Source: Branchiostoma floridae (taxonomy: Eukaryota; Chordata; Leptocardii; Amphioxiformes; Branchiostomatidae). From it: a stretch of 64,000 nt of DNA. Each line of letters starts with the position of its first letter. Position 1 is the first letter of the stretch. Below, one piece after another: positions 12,301 to 24,300 of the stretch. Location of the stretch: assembly GCF_000003815.2 (NCBI RefSeq), contig NC_049979.1, positions 23,128,368 through 23,192,367 of the forward strand. Reading direction: 5' to 3'. Position numbers and translations under genes: made by a program. A model generated the notes under the pieces. That model did not search any database, was not told the origin of the DNA, and worked only from the letters and a program-made list of their open reading frames with translations.

Positions 12301-15300
12301 CAACCTTGGAAGTCTCCGCCTGGCCATAAATTTCACCATCAATACACAGGAATGTGAGAAGATGATAGATCTGCCCTTGGCTGGTAGTTTACAGTTTACG
12401 TGTTGTCAGCTTACTTTTAACAGTCAAAATTCAGGGAAAATGACATTTATTGGTGAGTCTCAGAAAACAATGATGAAGATAGTGTGATCATAGCAACCAT
12501 GGTGCATCATGCCCTTCAAGTCAACTTGAAGTGTACCTGCCAGAAGTCTTGTTGTAGTTTTCCTTTGACATAGACTCGGTGTTGCCAAGAATGCTCACAT
12601 CTCATGGTAGATATCCATCTGCAGGGCAGGCTACTGTTGTGTACCTTGGAGTGATTTAGAGTTAAACTGCAAACAATGTGGTCTAATGGAGTCCAACAGT
12701 CCAGCTACCAACCTTATGTGATCAATCAGTACAGGGCCAATGGATTTAACGACAATGTGGAATAGATGACTGGATGCCACTATCTGCGGAAAATTGGCTA
12801 GAGGGCCCACAATGGTAAACACGGCATGTTCCTTGGCCTTCAAGCCACCCTTTCTTCTTAAAGGAATGTCATCTGCAAAAAGTTGACCAGAAAGTGTAGA
12901 ATCAATGTCCCTGTAGTACTGCCCTACATGTTTGCAGAGTTCACACATACATAGGTCTTAGCAGTGTTCAATTTGATGGAAGTAAGTGTACTGTGCTGGT
13001 ACAACGATATGTGTTTGATATGGCGCCAGGGAGCTGCAACTGAAGTAGTCAATGTCAACCACCTCATTGTTAGGACTCACTGTACCATATTACCATCTAC
13101 AGACAATGTGTTGTCTACCTGTCTTTTATCTATTGTTCTTTCATATGATTTATTGTAGATATAACCCAAGGCACCTTGCTACTTAAGACAACAAAGGCAA
13201 AGGTGTGTTCAGGTCCAAATGATCATCTTGAGACCTTGCAGACAATCTGTCATTACCTGACACCTGAGATTACACAATGCAGGTGACACGTCTGCTTGCT
13301 CCAGGCCATACATTTTGTACTTCTGACTTTCTGTACATGATCAACACAGAACCATGCAACATTATCACACTCTAAATCAGTGAAGGAAAAGAATAAAGGC
13401 AGTTTCTTTAGTAATGAAGGTACAGATATATACATTTTGTTTCTAGTACGTAAAATTGTGCCTGATGGTTGCATTTAAAAATTCGGTGTTTTATCAAATA
13501 CTTGTGCTGTCAATGTCATCTTGACCATTAGGGCAGTTTGCTGAAAAATACCCTTGTTCATTTTCAGTTACCCTGGAGGCCATCCGGGTCGGGCAGCCAG
13601 GACAGTTAACTGTTTATTTGGTGGCTTAAACTCCCCCGGATCGCTAATGTGAGGTCGGCGAGCTGACTGCCGTGGCTTCCTGAACAAAACTCGCTAGCTA
13701 ACTCACTAGCTACTTGGTCCTGTCTGGCTCCCAGGGTAATTTTCAGTGTAAAATCATCATTCTGTAAGTGCCTGCTGTGGAATCAAGTTTGTGTGACTAG
13801 TACTGGTATGTCTTCCCACCGTAGTCATGTGACGGGTCAATGAAGTTTGACTTCGATTTTGAGAATGATGTGTCAAGTGGACATCACCGCAGGTGGACAG
13901 TAATTGGAGTAAAATACAGTTACTAGTTTGAGGAAAGCTGAGATTTGAACGGTACACCAGCTCAGTAGGAGAGGTACTGCCGAGGATTATGGGATGGAGG
14001 CAATGATTTGTACTCCCTAATGCTTCTCCAGGCAGCTGTCAGCTGGGAGGTGTAATGATAGCTGGTAAGGTGGGGCTACTGTCTGTTTTGTGTTTAACCA
14101 ACCTTTTAGCACATTCATTATCCAGCTTGTTAAGGATGTGTGCAGATAGAGCAGTTGTGTGTTTTGGCAACACCTTGCTGCAGCCATCATGGGGGAGAGG
14201 CCCCTACAGGTGTGGTGGACCTAGGGGCTGGAGGAAGGAAATCTCTGTTAAAGTCGTTTTCCTTTTCTTAAAGGTTGCGTTTCATCCAGGTTAGATCAGT
14301 CATACCATCCTCTTAGTTATCTACAAGCTTTATGTAAGATTTTGTTGTCAACTACCATCCTCATCCCTCATCACCATACCAGCCAGCCAAAGGAACCACA
14401 GGAGCTGTTTTAATTGCCACTTCCAGTGGATACACCTAATATCCCTTGTTGTTATATTTACATGACTTGATCCATGTTAAGATAAGTGTAATGGCCTGCT
14501 GTTGAAAGGGATCTTCCGTGATGTCAGCTGTTGCAGCCTGATATAGATCAAAGTAAACTTGTGGTGTCTAGGGCATTAGAAGAAGCTATAAAGTATAGGA
14601 TTCTGTGCCATTTATCATGTGGTGGTACAAAATCCATACCTAATTGAGCATGTTTAAACTGAGTTCATTTTTATTATAAATATTGAATATTCAAAGAAAC
14701 TGAATTGCAACAAAAATTGGATATTTTAGATTAGATATGTCTAACCAGTAAAATTCACAATGTTATAGCATCAATTTGATATAGCTTTATCTGTTGACCC
14801 AGCTGCCCTATTTAGAGATCCCAGAATGGTGCTACCTGGGGTTTATGTTCAAATATTAGAGGGAAGCTCAGCACCTTGTTCATCCCCTACCATCTGTGCT
14901 AGGCAGTTATGTTCAGTGGTCCTGCCTGTTTGCCAGTGGTCCCTGCATATGTGCTCTGATTTTGTCCATGGTTGACCTTAGTGCAGCATGTAGAGTACTG
15001 TAAATGCAGAAACTTTCGCGGTGGTTTAATGTTCGCAGTTTTCGCAGTGGGCGCTTCTCTGCGAACTTAAAACCACCGCAACCTTTTTTCCATAGCATTA
15101 AGAGACTATAGTGCTACTGCGAACTTAAAACCACCGCAAACAGCCCTTTTTCCCGCTACTGCAAAATAAAATCCCCGCGAACTTTCCTGTGCTTTCTTTA
15201 GTAATGATAACTGTAGAAAGAACAAAGTGTAATAAAAAGGTAAAAGCAGTCCTCAACTGTGGTGAAGAAATGATGATTTTTCCTTGTAGCTGGTGGTGCA

Positions 15301-18300
15301 ATATGGCTTTCTATTTTCAACCGATCACTGTGAGTCACCCCTAGTCTTTTTGAAAAGTGTGTTGGGTTCTTTTACATGCAGAGATTTGAACCTTAAGGCT
15401 AAGGCCTGTAGCTCCCTCATACAGTGGTCTGCTGGCTTCATGCCAGTGTTAGAATAACGAATGCTATCCCTTCCTACATAAGATGGGGAGGGGCCAGTGA
15501 TAGACTGGAGGCTGGCCCTTGGATCCACAGAATTCAATCAATATGGTGACATGTCAGACTGTACTATCGCATGCCCCACTGTGTATGTGTATGTGACGCT
15601 ATGTTCCCGTAGATGAACATCATGTACTTAACTCTTTACCTGTCTCCTACAGGCTGCAGACACACCTGTGAACCCGTTCCAGCTGGCCCTGGTCCCCGGC
15701 ACTGGTTTCACACCTGAGGAGGACGACATGAAGGCACTCCGAGATATCGACTCTAAACTACAGGTCAGATTATTCAGACGAATGAATGGCTTGGGAATGG
15801 GGGGGGGGGGGCTGCATACCCTGTCCTGTAGAGTGCCATTTTGATATTTCAATACCAACATTTCTTTGCCCAAGATCTCTACCTTGATGTAAATTAGTAC
15901 CCTGGGAAAACTAGACCGATTCGAGTCAACGCGGGAAGGGTTCGCTATCAATCCAGGTCCACACTCGCCCAACGATCCAGCTGGCCCCCACTATCGCTAC
16001 GTGAGAGTCAAGCGATAGTTGGGGGTCGGCATTTAGTGGGACCAGCTGGATAGTGGGGCCGGTGTACGGTTGTGGGCGCGTGTGTGGCGGGGATCGGTAA
16101 CCTTTTCCGCTCTGCCTCTTAGGAGTCTGGTTTCCCAGAGTAATATTGTAAATGTGGAGCATGATCAGTACACTCAACATAAAGTGTACTTGTCACCTGA
16201 ATTTAGCATAAAGCAAAGCTAGCCTGCGGAATTGAACGTGATACCTTCTTGAATTTAGTGCTGATGGTATCCCTCCAATGTAGGCAAGGTACATGTTATA
16301 TAAAAATTCTGTATTATACCTTGCAGGTGTTGTTGCCACCACATGATTATGAGTCGATCTGCAGCACTCCCAGGAACTTCGACATACAGAATGATGAGGT
16401 GAGGATAGGGATGGATACACACATTCTTGTTTACAGTATTTTGCATACAGTGTTGTAAAGAAAAGCTGGACAAGAAAGTGTAGCACTTGATCTATCCACT
16501 ATCACAGATTGCTTACAAATGTATCTCTACAAATGCATGTACAAAAATGTAGCTTTATGGGATGGATAACCAGGATAATGTCAAGCCAGTCTACCCCTGT
16601 TGATTACATTTAATTTATGAAAACAACATTTCCTTTAACGGGAATGGCATTGGGAATTGTGCCAGATAAAAGTCATCTTCCTCATCTCACAACTCACATG
16701 CTCTTCTGTCTCTCCATACAATCTTTGCTTTAGTGTACTATCAATATCTTAAACAGACGTACACAGATAGAGAAATACCGTCTCCTCATCTCACAACTTC
16801 CTCTTCTGCCTGTCCCTCCAGGGTTTGTTGGTACAGCTGAATGTAGGTTTAGTAAAGTAGAAAGGATTCGTGTTGACTCACCTGAATCTTTGCTGGAAAG
16901 TTACAAAGAGTGGTGGGTGCCAGTTCATGCTGTGATCAGTGGTTATCACAGGAAATTGTTTTCACCCTTTAGCCATTTGGCTTCCAAATTGTCTGTTGGG
17001 TACAGGATTTGGCAGCAGGAAGAAGGTTATATATCATAAAGCAATCGTTGTTATATGTTAGTCATGGTGGGACAATATTCAGGTACCCATTGCATCTTTT
17101 AGATTTTTATCATGTAGATTAGTTTACAATAAACATTTATAATGATAAATTTCTCTAACCTAATATGCATGTACTTCCATATATAATATTCTATGTTTCT
17201 TCTATGTTTGTTCAAGCAGTCACCAACTTGTATGGTGAAATTGTCATTAACTTGTAAATCTTGAGTTATATCATACCTAGTTAGGAGATGAGAGGCAGGG
17301 TATCTCCATGGGATGTCTAATGATGTTAGATATAGAGCAGGTGTATGTCATTAATGTTTCTACAGCGCGTTTATCAGTACGGATAAACTTATCGGCACGT
17401 GCTTTGACGTTTAGTTCCAGTCTTCTTCACAAGGCTGAGGTAACTCGTGGGAGTAAATTGGAAGCAAGAGGCAGCTGATTTGTTGAATTAGTTTGTCCCC
17501 CGCAGCATCTGGTGTGGCTCTGTGTGCTGCACTATAGGCGGTACTTTGCTCAGTGATTGTTAGTGATTATGACTTCCTGTCACCTGATTTACACTTCTGA
17601 GGTTTCCCTTTTGGTCTTGAATACAGTTATGTTTGCCTTGTTCCAAACTTGGTCCTGTCCCTAGTATAATTGTAAAATCCTGAAGGACTTAGCGTCCTGA
17701 AAAGACCTCCACTCCCACCGTTCTAGCGCATTCGCTATTGGCTAACTGTGGTCGGATGTGCGGCCATGCTGGGCAGCCCCACTGGCAGGGACATCCAGTC
17801 CCCTTGGCAGCTATTTAGGGGTTTAAAAATAGGGTGACCTGGAAGGACCTTGGTAAGGATATCTTATGGCTATAAAATAGTTATCAGCCCACTGGTGTGG
17901 ATCTGTCTGACTGTCCTGTGTCCTTCAGACAAGATGTTATCTAAAGGCAGACCAGCATGGAGTACTTACTATACTGTATACCGGAAATGGCTAACACATT
18001 GATAAAACTGATTGTTTAAGTCACTCATTTTATGCGATTTAAACTGATACATGTACACATGTATCTCAAGATAAGATAGCAAAAAACTCTTACCTCACCT
18101 TACCAGAGAGGTGAAAAAACTGTAGGTGAATATAACATAATGTAGCTACCTTACGTCAAGTTCGTTTGGATTTTCTGTGTGTATGTATGCGTGTGTGTGT
18201 GTGAGAGAGAAAGAGAGAAAGAATTTTAATCATACATGTACTACGTTCTGAAAAATTCAAACTTTTTACATTACTGGTATCCATCTGTTCTCAAAGTGAA

Positions 18301-21300
18301 AGTGATGTGCCAGTGTGGTGTATCCAATGATGTCTTTAAACATTTGTGACTGCCCAACCAAGCAGTGATGCTGTGTCTATACCAGTAGTAGTATACCACA
18401 CATGGACCAGCTCAGTGGTGTGGTTCCATCCTCGTGTCCTGTCATCAGCGATCCTGGTGTAATCCTGGTTCTCCCTCCCCCAGCTGTTCCAGATGACGGA
18501 CCTGCGCTCGTCGCTGGACGTGATGCAGCTAGGCGAGCGTGTGCTGCGGGACACGCGGCAGGTCCGCGACCAGCAGCACCGCCTGCAGGACATCGAGCGG
18601 GAGCTGGAGGAGCTGCAGACACAGGTGGAACAGGAGGTACGGTCATCGTACTGACAACCTGCAGGGCACAACACTCACTCACTAGCCATTGTTTGATTAG
18701 AACACAACTGTAATGGATAGTGTCTATCATAGCATCAAATGTTCCATGACTTTAAATCTGATGGAAGAAAAAGAAGATTACATGTACATGTATGTCCCCG
18801 TACCTGACTGGTCAAAACACAATGTAAATGTTTTTGGTCTTTTTTCTACGTCATAAGTTGAATCTACCTTATTGCCGTAGGCCACACTGACTCGAATATA
18901 TGTATGACATCTGCACACAGACAAATGTTTGGTTGTTTCAAAAGACATAGAGACATACATTGACATATACAATGTATGTGGAAAAGACCTGTTAGATACA
19001 ATGTATAACAAGATATACTAGAGGTCAACTTTATTTTCACCCTGGACAACTTTGTAGAGAGTAAAGTCACAACAAAACTCTGGAACTCACTGCCACAGCG
19101 CATAGTGACTATTAGGGACAGACAGAAGTTTGAGACCAGCATCAACAACCACTTGAGTGACTTACATGTACGTCAGCACCCATAAGGACAGCTGCTAATG
19201 CTCAAGTTTGGTATCAGACTGCATAGATTAAAAAAAGGTACAATGTATTAGATAGATTGACATTTTCTTTCTGTTTGTTCAGATGGAGTCCCCCAGCCTG
19301 TCAGAGTACCAGTTACAGGCCCTGCTGGACCAGTGTGCCCAGGTGTCCTCCCGAGCCACCTCGGAGACCCAGTCCCTGCAGGAGTCCCTGTCCCCCAGGT
19401 CCCAGTCCCTACAGGAGTCCCTGTCCCCCAGGTCCCAGGCCTCCTCCAGATCGTCCCGCCTCACCATGGCTTCTGTAGAAACACCCAGGCTGCCGGAGGA
19501 TACCCTCAGGAAGCTGCTGGATGAAGCCAGCAAGTCAGTACGAGTGAGACATGAAGAGTCTGAGTCTGAGGAGCAAGGCCAACCTTCCTACATGGAGATG
19601 GCAGAGGGAGCACTAGGCAGGAGACTGGCTGGTACGTAACTTTCAGAATCAGCATATGTCTTACTCTTACCGTAACAATGCCCAACAGTGTCCTTAGAGA
19701 CTCTCAGGAATTCAAGTGTTTGTTACAGCGATCAGCGCCAGACACACACAAACAAATAGGGATCAGGGGTCCACCTGTACAAAGTTTGCTCTCATCACAT
19801 GACTGGACAAGACCTGATCCATGTCAGGGTCAAGTCCAGGGACTCCCCATTACCAGTGCTGCTGGTCCTTAAAGGAACAAGGTGCCACGTACTGCCAACT
19901 AGTGTTCCCTAGCCTTCCTTTCACCTGCTGTTGTCAGTTGTTGACTATATGGTGTGTGATGAAGATGTAAATGTAGTTGGAACCAATTCTGTAGTGTAAA
20001 GATTCATCCTGTGGCCCTTACCTCACAATTAGCTTGAATCAATGAATGGCCTCTTTTTTCTTGGTCAATTGCCGCCTAGAAGTCAAGACAATTCAAAAGA
20101 GTCATCAGTTGAAATTTTAAGAGGCAGTTGTATCCCTGCAGGCAAGCCTCTTGACTTAAATGTTGCCGACTTCCTGCCATCAACAATCAGCACTCCTGGA
20201 TTAAAGACTTTCTTTTCACACTTGTATCTGGAACACAATGACTGACTTTGTTCATTGTCAGCTTCTTCCTGACCTATTGTAACAGTCCTGTCTTAGTCTA
20301 CTGCTTTAGAGTAGACTCTAGGCTCAGAAAAACTTGTCCAGGTTTCCAATTATTTCTGTTTGTTTGAAGAGGCAGGTCAGGCAGTTAAACCATGTCTTGT
20401 CCAAGGTACATGGAGAAATGAACAGTTCTTTTATGTTGGGGTAAACATTCCTTGTAATCCCGACTCGAATTCTCCTTCCCTTCGGTGGCATTTTGCAGGG
20501 CAATCACATAGCTAGCAGGTGGCCTCTACCTGATCAGAACCAACTGCTGCCCAGAAAGCAGTTCTATTTCTGTCTCTACACCACCATACTCTAACAGTGG
20601 GCCATTTTCAGGTCCAGGAGTGTATAATGTATGTTTCTCTACATACAGTCAAACCTGTACAAGCAAAGGCCTCTACATGTACATAGACCACCTGGCCAAT
20701 GTGACCACTTTTAGTGGTCCCTCAAATAATTTATCCCATTGACTCAAGCATTAAGAATACTGTCTACAGTGACCACCTATCCACTTTTATTGGTTTCCTT
20801 AGTGGCCATTTGTGACTCTTTAAAGAGGGCCCCTAAGGGGGGGTACCGACAACGCTCTACGCTAAATTCGGGAGGGCCGGCTACGTAATACGCTAAATTA
20901 TGGACGCTTCATTACGCTCTACGCTAAATTACGAAATTTCATAATGCATTATGCAAATATTTATTGTCTTTTGGCTGAACTCCGCCGACGGCAGAACATG
21001 TGAAGATGAGATCTAAACAAAACTGATAATTCCATCAATAAGATTAAAACTTAACTTCTAAAGACGTCTTGCTGGCCAAAGGAGGCGACAGCAAATTTCT
21101 CATGTGACGTAATTTTCAGCACTTGTAGCACCGAAAGCGGAGGCGCGACAATCCTAGGGCGTCCGGGGGCATGCTCCCCCGGGAATATTGTGAAATCTTG
21201 ACCCTCTGAAACGCCATTTTAAGCATTTTGAAGGGCAAATGTTGCTCACAGACTAAGCTAAGTTAAATAGCATCCAATTAGAAATTCACATGGTTTTAGC

Positions 21301-24300
21301 TTTAAGCTGGGCAACGCCCCCAAACATCATTTTCAGATTTCGAGTGCCGAAAGCACGAACAGTCGAACTGTCGCAAGGTAGGTACGGGAAAATTTGGAAA
21401 TTTTTACCCTCTGAAACACCATTTCCTGCATTTTGAGGGACAAATTTTGCTGGCAGACCATATGCTCAATGTAATGACATTTCTGTCAGAGAAACGTCTT
21501 TGAGGGCGACGAGCGCCGGAGAGTCGTGAGCGCCGGAGGCTAGGCCCAAGCCGTCGCGCGCAAGCCTTGGCAAGGGCCGCCCGGCGCCCGGAGAAAAATT
21601 GAAATCTCGACCCTCTGAAATGCCATTTCCTGCATTTAAGGGGCACATTTTGCTTGTTAACTAAGCTAAGGTCGGTAAAAAGATTTCTACTAGTTGGGGG
21701 ACGACGCTCCCGCAACATATTTTCACCATGTCCAGTGCCGAAGTGTTGAGCCATAGCAAGGAATGTCCGGCGAAATTTTTAAATCTGGACCCTTTGAAAC
21801 GCAATTTCCAGCATTTTTGCGGGTAAAATTTGCCGGTAGACTAGTTAAGTTTAATGAAACTTTGATTACGCTTGACGAAAAATTAATATGAATTACGTTT
21901 TACGGTAAAATCCGGTTAGCTTCTACGTAATACGTTAAATTAAAGGGGTCAATATCGCTCGACGCAAAATGCACCGATTACGCTCTACGTTGAATTCGAG
22001 CGGTCCCGCTACGGAGTACGTAGAATTAAAACCGCCGATTACGCTCTACGGAAAAGGGCGTTGGGGCCCCCTTTAAAATCCCCATTTTGCCAGGTCTGTA
22101 TCAGATGTCCATTTCTATCCTTACCCCAGGCTGTTTGAAACTGTACACCCATTACACACTTGGATGAACATTAAGAACTGTATCCCATCATGCTTAGGGG
22201 AATCGTTTGGTAGAAGCTTGACTTTCAAGTTGTATTAATGTCAAGTTTCAATTATTTCATTTTTTTTATGTAGAAAGATTGGAAATTCAAGCTCTATTTA
22301 TCACATTATACTTGATTAAAAGATTTTCACACTTGGTAGACAACAACTATGTAGACATTTCGTCTTTAATCAAATAATACAGAAACGATAGACTGAGCCA
22401 GATTCTGCAGTGATGTTTATGGGTGAAAGGAAAGCTTCTGTATCTGTATCTATACAGCTGGTATAACCGCCGTTCGGCGTAACACACCAGCTTCATCTCA
22501 TCTTTGAGCCAGATGAAATACTTGTGATTTTTACCAGAGTTGCTGTTGTCCCCAGTGTTAGATGTGAATGGGGATTTGGACAGGCCAGGTGAAATACTTG
22601 TGATTTTTACCAGAGTTGATGTTGTCCCCCAGTGTTAGATGTGAATGGGGATGTGGACAGGACAGATGAAATGCTTGTGATTTTTACCAGAGTTGCTGTT
22701 GTCCCCCAGTGTTAGATGTGAATGGGGATGTGGACAGGCCAGGTGAAATACTTGTGATTTTTACCAGAGTTGATGTTGTCCCCCAGTGTTAGATGTGAAT
22801 GGGGATGTGGACAGGCCAGCTGAAGATGCCTCCTCCCAGCCTCAAGGGGACGACTCCTCCTACCTAGCCCGGGCGCAGGCCATGCTGGCTGCTAGGAAAC
22901 AAGGTGGGCCTTTATTCTTTACCTGTCAAGTGGTAACATGATTGCCTAATCCGGCCTGGCAGGTATGATGGATGTAGAAGTTCAACCACCTTAGCGACAG
23001 ACCAAGGCTGCCGGTCGGCTCCATTATCAATAACAGACCATTTGGTTCAGCAACTCTTGTTTATCATCACATGTCACTTCCCAGAGACAACCAAGAGTTC
23101 TTGTAAAATTTCATATAATTGACATGTCATAAAATGATGTATGATATAATTTCAGGACTGTTCTCCCAGCCCTTCTATCTGTGAGAGCTTGTCGTAGTTG
23201 GATAGTTACTTTTTATCTACCTCATCAGTGTCAAGCCAGTGTTGAAACTTATGACCTGAAACTAATTGTTTCCTGTCCTCATTAGACGAAGGTCAGTGGC
23301 TGGAACAGGTGTATGACAGCACGGCCCATTGTTCTCCTCCCCACGCCTTTGTCCAAATGTGTGGAACCGCACACCTGTGAGACAGATTTTATCGCAAACC
23401 TTCAGTTGTAAATTTGAATTTGCTCCAGCTAATAAGACGTGCACAATGCAAATATTTGGGAAGGACAAATAAACCAAAGAAGAGTGGAAATCAGCCGTGA
23501 ATATGAAGTAGATCTATTACAACCAGCACAATAAAGTGATTTTGAGCTGTTCTCGACAACAAATAGGGGTCAGGCCCAGGTGCCAGACCGTGTTATGTTT
23601 CTTTATCTTATACAGTGTAAGTGGTCTTGTCCATTGACCAGGCATTAGTGACAGTGACCATAATGTGCACACTTTAATGTCTATTGACCAATCCTAATTC
23701 TGACGCCACTTCTGTTAACAGTGACTGACCAATATACCATGATAATCAGCCACCTGATATTTAGCATTCCTAAATATCAGTCAATGACACTTGCTGGGTG
23801 TGTCTTCAGTTGGATAGTTAGGTTCTTGTCACTTCAACTTACAATGTAGACATTTGTTATCGTCCTATTGTTTGTGTCCCATCTTCAAATATCCTGGATT
23901 GGAAATAGATAACTGGGTAAATTTTTCAGTTCAATAAGTTGCACTTTCGTCCTACATTGAAACATATCTTGTTTATCCATCAATCCATTTTTCTGTCACT
24001 TAGTCTAGTTTCAATTGTTATACAATAGAGTTTGATTGCTTAATTGTTTGATTGATTTAATTTGCTGCTAACAGTATGTGTATCTCATTTTTACATAGTG
24101 CTCATAATACAGTAGATAGACTAGTTGTTGTCGCTACATTTTAAAGTTAATTGATACTTTGATAGTGTGCCAGGTCATCCATAAGACTAACCTCCTACAT
24201 GTAAAAGGCTCTAGATAATTCAATTCGGTCTTCCAAACTTCAGTTGGAGCATCCCTGTCTTTACCCTATATGTTTGAATTAGGTAGTTATTTTCAATCAT

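Larger units (their letters stand above)
8667..15652 (+). other. FSIP1 intron, remainder of about 7 kb
   Basis: No FSIP1 exon is visible. The interval holds a 170-bp transposon with 9-bp target duplications (13560-13747), a MITE copy (14996-15187) and one antisense 105-codon ORF (12631-12948). The stretch 10530-11290 contains several GCACGTA words and may be an old repeat, but I cannot define its ends. Confidence 0.5.

Noticed and set aside
18377-18730. Long minus-strand ORFs opposite FSIP1 exon g
   Set aside because: They are antisense shadows of a GC-rich coiled-coil exon with Ser/Cys or Ala/Pro bias.
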